A DNA stretch of 64,000 bases from positions 62,001 to 126,000 of the forward strand of contig JAUIIA010000005.1 in NCBI GenBank assembly GCA_030432025.1, written 5' to 3'. The notes beneath the pieces were generated by a model. It saw only the letters and a list, made by a program, of their open reading frames with translations. It was not told the origin of the DNA and searched no databases. The translations under genes were made by a program, and so were the position numbers. Positions 46,265-54,210 of this stretch are shown here, piece by piece (positions within the stretch are counted from its first letter, which is position 1; each line of letters opens with the position of its first letter). The DNA is from Alphaproteobacteria bacterium (GTDB taxonomy: Bacteria > Pseudomonadota > Alphaproteobacteria > Micavibrionales > Micavibrionaceae).

Positions 46265-48523
46265 TTAGGTATCGTTGGCCAGCATATGGCTGAGCAATGC
46301 CTGACTTGCGGCACCATCGGCATCCAGCCCGTGCTTGCGCTGGTATGAGCGGATCGCATCACGCGTCAAAGGACCGGAAACGCCGTCAGCCGGACCGGGA
46401 TATAGGCCGGACTTCATCAGATATTCCTGAATTTGCGCAGTCACCGCCTGTGTGTTGCCGATATTCTGTGAAGATATTGTCTGTGTCTGCGGAGCGGATG
46501 CCGTCGGCGCAGGGGCCATATCTTCGGCCAAAGCGTTCACTTCGCTCAAAGATATATTCAACGATTTTGCCAATTGGCGAAGTGCCTCTTCAGCTTCTGG
46601 GCTACCTTGGTCCGCCGCTTTTTTATACCAGAACAGCGCCTTGTCAGGAGCCGCATCACCGAGCAACCCGTTTTCATAGATCAAGCCAAGGTTATAGGCG
46701 GCTTCCATGATGTTGTTGTTCGCGGCATTTTCAAAATATGTCGCCGCTTTAGCAGCATCATATTGCACACCGATGCCTTCGATATACGCAATACCCAGAT
46801 TGTATTGTGCCTCAGGGTGGCCAAGCTCAGCCGCACGAGAATACCAGCCGATCGCCTTATCCATATTCTGATCCAGCCCCAAACCCTGATGGTTCAAAAC
46901 ACCGAGATTATATGCTGCGTTAGCTACGCCGTTATCGGCAGCTTGTTCAAACCAGTAAGCGGCACGCCCATAGTCACGCTCTACGCCACCATGACCAGCC
47001 GTGTAAATAGCGGCGAGATCATGCTGTGCTTCTGCGACACCTTCAAAGGCCTGCTCTTCAATCGGTTTGATCTTGGCAGGCAGTTTCGCATCAGGCTTGA
47101 TTGTCGGTGTGGACGGCTTAGGTGCCGCGCCAGTTTCGACAGATTGTGTTGGATTTCCGGCTGCAGGCTCAACGGCAGCTGTCTGTGTTGTTGTTTCAGC
47201 GGGGGCTGTTTCAACGGGTTGTTCTTCCGCCTGAGTCGGAGCCTGCGGCGCGACCACATTGTCCGGCATGCTGTTGCCGGGTTCGATCTGGTTCATCAAA
47301 GCAGCGACTTGCTGCGGGTCATCGGCAAGCGCAGCTTCCACCGCGTCCTGATCATTTAGGTTGAGCGCACCGAGATCATCCGCACCTTCGTCAATTTCGA
47401 TAGACGGGCTGGTCGTCGTTGTTTCGGCAGCGGCAAAACGAGAGCTGTCCTGTTCGATACTCCATTCCATCGTTTCAGCAGGCTGGAATGTCGTTGTTGT
47501 TGATCCGGCGCTGCGATCAGACGCGTTAAGCGGGTTTACGGCGGTTGTTTGTGTCGCCGGGGCTGTCTGTGTCTGTACCGAACGGCTATTCATATAGGTA
47601 TTGACCGACCATACGCCAGCCAGCGCCAAAACGACAGCAGCAGCGCCAATGCCGAACTGTTTCAGACGACGCGACATCGCCTCGTCTGCTTCCGCGTTGG
47701 TTAGATCTTTGATGGGGGTGGCCTGGGTCGCCTCAGCATGTGTTTGCGCCGCGACCCCTTGGTCGGTCAGCAAAACCATAGCTTTGGCATTCAGGGAGTC
47801 ACGCGTCTGCAGTACCGTTTCCTCGATACGCTCCAGCTTACGCAAAAAGCGTGTACGCTCCTCCATTGCCTTTTCGACTTTGCGGGAAAGGCGGGATTGC
47901 TGGGCCAGCGTATCGGCGACCTTGTCGTTGATATTTTCCTGCTGGGCTTCGGTGTCCTTAACGCGCTTGGTCAGGACCGCCGCGTGATTAACACTGACCG
48001 CGATTTTTTCGGCCTGCTCGACTTGCAGCTTCTTCAAAGCGGCAACGCCTTTGTCCGCGCGCTCAGCTTTATTTTGAATATTGGCGAGCAATTGACGGGT
48101 TTCTTCCAATTCCTGCAGGGCATCACGTGCCAGAATTTCAGCATGCGATGTATCGCCGCCCGTGCCACCGGAGGTCAGCTTTTTCTCAAGCTCTTTATAG
48201 GCTTTCTCATTCAGGTCCGCCTTCTTTTGTAAATCTTCAACGGTTTGGCGGTAATCTTCTAGCACCTTGGCCATTTCGTTGCGTTCATTTTGGGTCGACT
48301 TCAGGCGCTCGTTCAGCGCTTTCAGTAACGCGATGATCTGGATTTGCGTTTGCGGGCTGGACTGGCTTTGCGAAGATGAAAACGGAGGCGGCTGAAATGC
48401 GCTCTCATATGAAGGCTCCGCGTTGCTGTTTGATTGTTTGGGTGTTGTCACCGCATCATCGTTTGCGCCGTCTTCAGGCGAGTGAAAATAGACACGACCC
48501 TCAGATGTTCTTTTGAACCCCAT
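46265..48523 (-). CDS. PodJ-like polarity protein: coiled coil, membrane segment, Sel1 repeats, peptidoglycan-binding domain
   Basis: 752 residues. N-terminal Gln/Ser-rich part, long coiled coil (about 60-260), one membrane segment (FGIGAAAVVLALAGVWSVNTY, about 290-310), a long Ala/Gln/Pro/Thr linker (to about 490), four Sel1-like repeats (AQHDLAAIYTAGHGGVERDY, AAYNLGVLNHQGLGLDQNMD and two more, about 500-640), and a C-terminal peptidoglycan-binding fold (YPGPADGVSGPLTRDAIRSY). This order matches the Caulobacter polar organiser PodJ: cytoplasmic coiled coil, membrane span, periplasmic repeats, PG-binding end. It lies next to the alginate-type cluster. Similar domain architecture could occur in other proteins, so PodJ is a likely but not certain equivalent. 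Confidence 0.7.
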   Translation of the reverse strand: MGFKRTSEGRVYFHSPEDGANDDAVTTPKQSNSNAEPSYESAFQPPPFSSSQSQSSPQTQIQIIALLKALNERLKSTQNERNEMAKVLEDYRQTVEDLQKKADLNEKAYKELEKKLTSGGTGGDTSHAEILARDALQELEETRQLLANIQNKAERADKGVAALKKLQVEQAEKIAVSVNHAAVLTKRVKDTEAQQENINDKVADTLAQQSRLSRKVEKAMEERTRFLRKLERIEETVLQTRDSLNAKAMVLLTDQGVAAQTHAEATQATPIKDLTNAEADEAMSRRLKQFGIGAAAVVLALAGVWSVNTYMNSRSVQTQTAPATQTTAVNPLNASDRSAGSTTTTFQPAETMEWSIEQDSSRFAAAETTTTSPSIEIDEGADDLGALNLNDQDAVEAALADDPQQVAALMNQIEPGNSMPDNVVAPQAPTQAEEQPVETAPAETTTQTAAVEPAAGNPTQSVETGAAPKPSTPTIKPDAKLPAKIKPIEEQAFEGVAEAQHDLAAIYTAGHGGVERDYGRAAYWFEQAADNGVANAAYNLGVLNHQGLGLDQNMDKAIGWYSRAAELGHPEAQYNLGIAYIEGIGVQYDAAKAATYFENAANNNIMEAAYNLGLIYENGLLGDAAPDKALFWYKKAADQGSPEAEEALRQLAKSLNISLSEVNALAEDMAPAPTASAPQTQTISSQNIGNTQAVTAQIQEYLMKSGLYPGPADGVSGPLTRDAIRSYQRKHGLDADGAASQALLSHMLANDT

Positions 48524-48564
48524 AGTGAAGAAACTCCAATACTCAATATATTTGTTAGAATCGT

Positions 48565-48594
48565 ACTATACCGAATTTTGTAAAATAGCGCCAA
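48565..48594 (-). promoter_or_regulatory. Candidate promoter for the PodJ-like gene
   Basis: On the minus strand TTGGCG (48589-48594) and TATAGT (48565-48570) are 18 bases apart, about 40 bases before the start at 48523. Confidence 0.5.
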
Positions 48595-48682
48595 AAATTT
48601 ATAAAAGGTTAAAAACTTGGTCCACAACCCTACTAAAATCGCGTTTTAGCTTACTTTTTTCACCTCGAGAATCAATTTTAAG

Positions 48683-48710
48683 TTGCGTGATAATTTTCTT
48701 ATGCTATTTC
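48683..48710 (+). promoter_or_regulatory. Candidate promoter for alg44
   Basis: TTGCGT (48683-48688) and TATTTC (48705-48710), with TGC just before the -10, are 16 bases apart and about 40 bases before the ATG at 48750. It would drive alg44-algA-algK-algE. No AlgU-type (GAACTT) promoter was seen here. Confidence 0.4.
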
Positions 48711-48749
48711 TGAAAGCTGACATACGAACGCATTCGCAGGGCTACGCGC

Positions 48750-49805
48750 ATGAACACATTAAAACCACAGCTTGTACATGAAACTGAGATCCAGCGGCAA
48801 CATGTCCGTGTGGAACTGCCTGCGGCCCAAGCTACTTTCAGAGAACAGCTCTACAGCGTACACAACATTTCTGTTGGCGGACTGCAGCTTATCGGTGTAG
48901 AAAAGCCATTCCAAAAGCATGAAAAAGGCGTTTTGTCACTGGCTTTACCCTTTGAAGCTTTCACTTTGAACTTGGATCTGCCGTGTGAAGTCGAACATTA
49001 TGACGCAAAGACTAAAACCCTAGGCTGTGCCTTTACCGCGCTAACCGATGCGCAAATGTCACTACTTAGCGTTGTCATCAAGTCGCGCATGGCAGGCACA
49101 ATTATCGATGCAGGCGACATCCTGCATATTGCAGGGCGGAGCAATCTGGTCAAATTCAACCGCGATATTGAAAGCCCGCCACTGACGACATCGCAAAAAA
49201 TCAAACGCAGCAGCGTTTTTTCCGCCTTCGCCCTACTCGGTTTGCTCTGCGTCACTCTGATCAGCGTCAATCTTTATGAGCGTTTAAACATTGTCAAAAC
49301 TTCAAACGCATTTGTCTATGGACCGAGTGTTCGTGTCAAAGCCCCTGTGAACGGAGAATTCCAATCCATGCTGGGCGAGAGCATTACAAAAGTCCGCACC
49401 GGTCAGCGGTTGGGGCAGATCAAAACCTACTTGACGGAGAGCACGGGCGGCACCGAACTTGCGCAGGCCTCTGTCCCTGTCCTCAGCCCATGCGATTGCT
49501 TCATCGTAGAGGCGCCGACGAAAAACGGGGAATTCAGAGTCGCGGGCGAACCGATTATGACCTTACTGCCGCTTGACCAAAGACTACTGATCACCGCAAC
49601 ACTTCCCATTTCGAACTCTTCGAAAATCCGTAAAGGGCAGGCCAGCAGCATCACTGTAAACAGGGAAACAGTTAGCGGAACCGTTCAAAGCGTAGAAGTT
49701 TCAGATCTGTCCGCTGAGCACGCGACTATCAAGATCAAACCCGATCAAACCTTACCGCTTTCCCTGCTCAACACTCCGGTTAGTGCCGAGATAAGGCTTC
49801 GATAG
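48750..49805 (+). CDS. alg44: Alg44-like PilZ/periplasmic polymerisation protein
   Basis: 351 residues (the Pseudomonas protein is about 389). The N-terminal PilZ domain has the c-di-GMP motifs RQHVR (Arg16, Arg20) and NISVGG (Asn39, Ser41, Gly44). One membrane segment follows at about 156-176 (FALLGLLCVTLISVNLY). The periplasmic part (180-350) resembles HlyD/membrane-fusion proteins (FVYGPSVRVKAPVNGEF, LGQIKTYL). Alg44 activates Alg8 when it binds c-di-GMP. It is first in a four-gene unit alg44-algA-algK-algE. Function is inferred from motifs and neighbours. Confidence 0.85.
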   Translation: MNTLKPQLVHETEIQRQHVRVELPAAQATFREQLYSVHNISVGGLQLIGVEKPFQKHEKGVLSLALPFEAFTLNLDLPCEVEHYDAKTKTLGCAFTALTDAQMSLLSVVIKSRMAGTIIDAGDILHIAGRSNLVKFNRDIESPPLTTSQKIKRSSVFSAFALLGLLCVTLISVNLYERLNIVKTSNAFVYGPSVRVKAPVNGEFQSMLGESITKVRTGQRLGQIKTYLTESTGGTELAQASVPVLSPCDCFIVEAPTKNGEFRVAGEPIMTLLPLDQRLLITATLPISNSSKIRKGQASSITVNRETVSGTVQSVEVSDLSAEHATIKIKPDQTLPLSLLNTPVSAEIRLR

Positions 49806-49808
49806 CTC

Positions 49809-51221
49809 ATGGACCGCACCCAGATCATACCTGTTATCTTGAGCGGGGGCTGTGGCTCCCGCCTATGGCCTATGAGTCGGCAGGACAGGCCCAAGCAATT
49901 TTTGAAACTGTTAGACGATCAGACATTATTCCAAGCCACGCTTTTACGAGCGATGTCGGTTTTAGGGTGTGACGCAGGCAAGGTCGTCACGGTAACGCAT
50001 AAGGACCTTAAGCCTGAAACCATCTCACAAATGCTAGAAATCGACGCCGCACTGACCGATCATATCCTCACCGAGCCGAATATGAGGAACACATCGGCGG
50101 CAGTGTTGTATGCAGCGCTTTATGTCAGTCGGATTTTCGGCCTTAACAGCCTGATGTGGGTGCTTCCATCTGATCATCATATCGGTGATGAAAGCGCGCT
50201 TGTTGACGCTCTGGTCGAAGCCAAACAATACGCGCATAACGGGGAAATGGTGACGTTCGGCATCAAGCCCGACAGGCCCGAGACCGATTACGGCTATATA
50301 TCCAAGGGACAAAACCTCGAAAACAACCATATTTATAAAGTCACACAGTTTTTAGAAAAACCCTGTGCTGAAAAAGCATCGACGCTGTCCAAATCGCCTG
50401 ACTTTTTGTGGAATTCGGGAATTTACCTGATGCAGGCTAAAGCAGTTCTTGCCGCATATCAGGAGCATGCCCCGGACGCGCTCAAGATGTTGCATTACTC
50501 CTTAAATGAATGCTGCTGTCTTAAATATCCTCTAACGGAGTTTTACGCACTCATCAAAAAGGAGCCGTTTGAAAAAGCGATCCTGGAAAAAGTCAAAAAC
50601 GTTACGGTCGTGGAAACCGACCCGCAATGGTCAGACATCGGATCATGGAACGGCTTGTGGGAAGCCAGTGATAAAAACATTCACGGCAACGTGACCAGAG
50701 GCCGCGTTATCTGCAAGGACACAACCGGATCAATCATCAAAAGCTCCAGCGACAAGCTAATAACCTGTGTCGGTGTAAAGGATCTGGTCATCAGTGATAC
50801 CGGTGATGCAATCATGATTGCGCACAAGAGCAGCACAGGCCAGCTCAAACATCTGGTCGGCACGTTGCAAAAAATGGGCAATGCCGAGGCCATGAGACCG
50901 GCTGAATCCGCAGATGGTGATATCGAATACCGGATGGATACAATTTGTGTTCCACCAAAGAAAAATTATGACGTTGAGCCCGATGAGCGCCGGGGTGCGG
51001 TCTACATTGTCGTGGCCGGAAGCGCAGACTTTACACAAGACAACGAATGCCGCACACTTAAAACAGGTGAGACAACCACGGTAGCCGCAGGCGAGCGGGC
51101 TATATTTTCCAATTCAGGTCCTTCCGATCTGAAAATCCTACAAATGCATTTTGGCGATTTTGCCGATGACGATCATGATCCCGACACGGTTTCAAATACA
51201 GGCTTCCCCCTCGCGAGCTAA
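49809..51221 (+). CDS. algA: Mannose-1-phosphate guanylyltransferase with altered isomerase-type cupin domain
   Basis: 470 residues, type II bifunctional layout. The GMP domain (about 1-340) has VILSGGCGSRLWPMSRQDRP, PKQFLKLL and QFLEKPC, all intact, and makes GDP-mannose. The C-terminal cupin (about 375-460) is the place of the mannose-6-phosphate isomerase domain. The usual metal ligands in QMHxHRxEHW are not seen: the corresponding stretch reads NYDVEPDERRGAVYIVVAGS. So the isomerase half may be inactive and PMI activity may come from another gene. It starts three bases after alg44. Confidence 0.88.
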   Translation: MDRTQIIPVILSGGCGSRLWPMSRQDRPKQFLKLLDDQTLFQATLLRAMSVLGCDAGKVVTVTHKDLKPETISQMLEIDAALTDHILTEPNMRNTSAAVLYAALYVSRIFGLNSLMWVLPSDHHIGDESALVDALVEAKQYAHNGEMVTFGIKPDRPETDYGYISKGQNLENNHIYKVTQFLEKPCAEKASTLSKSPDFLWNSGIYLMQAKAVLAAYQEHAPDALKMLHYSLNECCCLKYPLTEFYALIKKEPFEKAILEKVKNVTVVETDPQWSDIGSWNGLWEASDKNIHGNVTRGRVICKDTTGSIIKSSSDKLITCVGVKDLVISDTGDAIMIAHKSSTGQLKHLVGTLQKMGNAEAMRPAESADGDIEYRMDTICVPPKKNYDVEPDERRGAVYIVVAGSADFTQDNECRTLKTGETTTVAAGERAIFSNSGPSDLKILQMHFGDFADDDHDPDTVSNTGFPLAS

Positions 51222-51222
51222 T

Positions 51223-51732
51223 ATGAAGGTTTTTAGCAGATGCTTTTTATTACTGTGCTGTGCCCTTTTTCCAAGCGCATGCGCGGACCTGAAATCCGCG
51301 AGCGCTTCATATAAGGAAGGCCACTATGAAGACGCGATCGAGCAATGGGAAACGCTTTCCGAATTTGGCGAACCACGCGCGCAAGTATCTCTGGGGCGCA
51401 GCTACCTTAGCGGAAAAGGTGTAGAAAGAGACCCCGAGAAAGCACGGCATCTTTTCGAGCAAGCGGCAGCACAAAACGATGCAAGCGCGTATTTCGAACT
51501 TGGCCGTATGTATGAAAAAGGCTACGGCGTCGAGCAACACGCGAACAAGGCTTTGGAACATTACCGTAAATCCGCTGAATTGGGGTATGCGCGCGGATAT
51601 TATTATCTGGCGCAATTGCAGGAACAGCACGGCCTCGCCTCTCCTGAAATCATTCGTTACAACTACCAATGCGCCTTGGACCGTGGCTATGACCGCGCAA
51701 TGCAGGATATAGAAAGGCAGCTGCAGCCATGA
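51223..51732 (+). CDS. algK: Short AlgK-like Sel1-repeat protein
   Basis: 169 residues from the ATG at 51223, one base after the algA stop; the frame runs further up inside algA but the signal peptide begins here (MKVFSRCFLLLCCALFPSACA). The signal ends with SAC, a possible lipobox, though Pro precedes it. The rest is three Sel1-like repeats (AQVSLGRSYLSGKGVERDPE, AYFELGRMYEKGYGVEQHAN, GYYYLAQL). Pseudomonas AlgK is a lipoprotein of about 475 residues with TPR-like repeats that helps AlgE; this one is much shorter. Its position between algA and algE and the overlap with algE (ATGA) support the AlgK role. Homology proper is not certain. Confidence 0.65.
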   Translation: MKVFSRCFLLLCCALFPSACADLKSASASYKEGHYEDAIEQWETLSEFGEPRAQVSLGRSYLSGKGVERDPEKARHLFEQAAAQNDASAYFELGRMYEKGYGVEQHANKALEHYRKSAELGYARGYYYLAQLQEQHGLASPEIIRYNYQCALDRGYDRAMQDIERQLQP

Positions 51733-53162
51733 TACGCCCCGCCTTACAGGTCGCTGTTTTAATCGGGGTTATGGGCACAGCAACCTCCGCTTTGGCAGAA
51801 GATTTTTATAAGGGCGTAAAAGTTTCAAGCATGCTGACCTTCCAGCATATCCTGACTGATAATCGCGATCTTGGCTTGAACAACCTCAACACTGGTGAGA
51901 GTTATTCGCTGCAGCCACGTGTACGGATTAACGTGCCGTTGGGAGACAACACCAACATTCACAGCGATGTGCGCGCATTGATCATCGACTCAGAAAACGG
52001 TGTTGGTGCCGAGGACGAAACGGGTATTTCGAGCAATGCCGGAGAAGGGTTTGTTGAATTGCGGGAACTATGGCTGGAGCATGGCTCGCTGTTCGGCCAC
52101 ATACCGCTCAGCATACAAGCAGGGCGACAGCGTATACGTGAACCGCGTGCCCTGTGGTGGAACCGCGACTTTGATGCCGTGCGGCTTAAGTATGACTCGA
52201 CCTTGTTCAAAGGATTTGCAGGGATCGGGCAAAATTTGGCAGCGTACCGCACGAACGAAAGTGATTTCGGCGAAGACCAGGAAGACCGTTTCCGTGCATT
52301 CGCCGAAGGCTCATGGCAATACAGCAAAGACCACTTTATCGAAGCCAGAATGCTGTATGAAAATGATTATTCCGGCATTGAACAAGTCGGCACCTTTGTT
52401 CCCGCCAATGACATCGATGAGGAAGATTTTGACTTGCTGTGGTTTGGCGGTCGTTTGAAGGGGCGGGAAAATTTTGAAGGCACGACACTGGCATTTATGG
52501 ATTACCGCCTCGACCTGATGGGCGTTGCCGGTGAGGAAGATGTCATAACCACCGGGTTTGCGGCGGGTAGCTCCAGACCAGTTACACAAAGCCGCAGCCG
52601 TGATGTTTTCGGATATGGCATAGATGCGGGTGTAAACGTAAAATTCAAAGGCGAGCACGCCCCCCTACTCAGCTTTAACTACGCGTTCGGATCGGGTGAT
52701 GAAAACCCGAATAACGGCCGTGACGAAGGGTTCAGACAAACAGGCTTGCACGGAAACTCCAGCCGTCTGGGTTTATCCAGCAGTGGTGTCCGAAATTACG
52801 GAGAAGTCTTGAGACCCGAGCTTTCAAATCTTCACGTGATCAGTGCAGGACTTGGCGTGCCCGTATCGACCGCCAGCGATGTCAGCCTGTTTTATCATTA
52901 CTACCGACTTGATGAAGCCGCATCACAGCTACGCGCAGACGGTCTAGCGGCCAACCTGAATAATCGAGACAAATTTCTGGGGCAAGGTGCGGACCTTGTT
53001 ATCAACACTCATCTACTGGATGCGTTTAAAATCAAATCCAATGTGTTCGATGATGCACGGCTTCGCTTTAACCTAGGCGCGTTTAAGGCAGGCGATGCCT
53101 ACGGTGCAGGAGAAGACGAATTTTCGTTCAGAACTTTTAGTGAGCTGATGCTTCGCTTTTAG
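51729..53162 (+). CDS. algE: AlgE-family outer-membrane alginate exporter
   Basis: 477 residues (Pseudomonas AlgE about 490). Signal peptide (VAVLIGVMGTATSALA, cleavage near residue 23). The mature chain is a beta-barrel with alternating hydrophobic strands and ends in Phe (LMLRF). Family features include the GRQRIREPRALWWNRDFDAVRL stretch, kept in two pieces here as GRQRIREPR and LWWNRDFD. It forms the channel for the polymer. Overlaps algK by ATGA. It converges with the AlgX-like gene, with stop regions overlapping by 26 bases. Confidence 0.88.
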   Translation: MIRPALQVAVLIGVMGTATSALAEDFYKGVKVSSMLTFQHILTDNRDLGLNNLNTGESYSLQPRVRINVPLGDNTNIHSDVRALIIDSENGVGAEDETGISSNAGEGFVELRELWLEHGSLFGHIPLSIQAGRQRIREPRALWWNRDFDAVRLKYDSTLFKGFAGIGQNLAAYRTNESDFGEDQEDRFRAFAEGSWQYSKDHFIEARMLYENDYSGIEQVGTFVPANDIDEEDFDLLWFGGRLKGRENFEGTTLAFMDYRLDLMGVAGEEDVITTGFAAGSSRPVTQSRSRDVFGYGIDAGVNVKFKGEHAPLLSFNYAFGSGDENPNNGRDEGFRQTGLHGNSSRLGLSSSGVRNYGEVLRPELSNLHVISAGLGVPVSTASDVSLFYHYYRLDEAASQLRADGLAANLNNRDKFLGQGADLVINTHLLDAFKIKSNVFDDARLRFNLGAFKAGDAYGAGEDEFSFRTFSELMLRF

Positions 53163-54168
53163 TCAAAAGCGGGATGGCTTTTTCAAAAACCTTTGAATGC
53201 ATATGGTCGAAGCTGTAGTAGCCTGGCACTTCCCAGACAAGGATTTTAGCCGGATCGGTTTGCGCCCGTTCAGAATTCAAATATTCCAGCATCGATGTGT
53301 CGATGCCGGCACCTGTAACAGCCCTATTCTCAACATCCGCGCTCAGCGCATCCTTTAAAAACCCTTCGAAATTGGCGACGTTCGATGATGCGGCGCTGTT
53401 ACTCGTTCCGACCAGAACGACTTCGGGTGCCTTCACATCCCCGAACAATGCGTCCTGTGATGTCTCGGTCTTTACCGTTTGAGTTTGGTACCGAATACGG
53501 GTTTCGGACGGCATCTGGTTATTACAGAGTTTTGCAAAGGTCTTCTTAAAGGCCCCTGTGTATTCCTCAGCTTCGCCTTCAATCGTTTCGTATTCGGTTT
53601 TGCGCAGATCGTTATAAACGGGCAAAGTTTTGATGTCGTCAGCCGCCGCTTGCGCCATTAGCCGCGCACCTTGCGGGGTCCAATGATGATCGCGTTTAAA
53701 ATAGATTTGCTGTTCAGGATCAATATCGGTCAGTCCGACGATGTGAAGACCGTCTTCTTGCAACTCCTGTATGAACAGTACGTAATTCTGCATAGCCTTT
53801 TCAGCCCGCGCCGCGTCGAATCCCAATGCTTTTTGAGTGGCTTCACGAACAAAGGCGTTATGCACTATGCTGCGCGGTGGCGGGTAAAGGATAACAAGAT
53901 CAGTGCCTTGAGATTTGAACGCTTGCTGCAGCTCTTTTAGGGCTGCTTTTGTTTTTTCCTTCACGCTGAAATCATCTTTAAACCCCGTATGACTTCGGAA
54001 TATCCAGCCATCCTTACCATGCAAAAAAGTGCGGTAGTTTTTCAGATTGTTGTCTTCATACGCGCTCTCATCATTGAGCCGATCACACCAGATATCAGAC
54101 AGATCTTGCGCTTGCGCGGAATGCGCAAACATCAAGATAAATACCAGCAATGCGAGAGTGTTTCTCAT
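53137..54168 (-). CDS. Second AlgX/AlgJ-like SGNH acetyltransferase protein
   Basis: 343 residues from the ATG at 54166-54168 (MRNTLALLVFILMFAHSAQA, a signal peptide cut near residue 20); a GTG six codons upstream is possible. The ALGX/ALGJ-type fold has FLHGKDGWIFRSHTGF, a DxHW motif in KRDHHWTPQGA and VLVGTSNSAAS with the likely nucleophile Ser. Pseudomonas AlgX (about 474 residues) also carries a C-terminal carbohydrate-binding module, not visible here. It may be a shortened AlgX that O-acetylates the polymer in the periplasm, or a second AlgJ. Last gene of the leftward unit, 42 bases after the esterase gene. Confidence 0.75.
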   Translation of the reverse strand: MRNTLALLVFILMFAHSAQAQDLSDIWCDRLNDESAYEDNNLKNYRTFLHGKDGWIFRSHTGFKDDFSVKEKTKAALKELQQAFKSQGTDLVILYPPPRSIVHNAFVREATQKALGFDAARAEKAMQNYVLFIQELQEDGLHIVGLTDIDPEQQIYFKRDHHWTPQGARLMAQAAADDIKTLPVYNDLRKTEYETIEGEAEEYTGAFKKTFAKLCNNQMPSETRIRYQTQTVKTETSQDALFGDVKAPEVVLVGTSNSAASSNVANFEGFLKDALSADVENRAVTGAGIDTSMLEYLNSERAQTDPAKILVWEVPGYYSFDHMHSKVFEKAIPLLTKSEASAH

Positions 54169-54210
54169 AGCCGTAAGGTAGCACACAGCCCCTTTCCCGC
54201 AACGGCTTTA

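Noticed and set aside
48513-48713. 66-residue open frame on the plus strand between podJ-like and alg44 genes
   Set aside because: AT-rich, overlaps candidate promoters on both strands, no ribosome-binding site and no coding-like composition.
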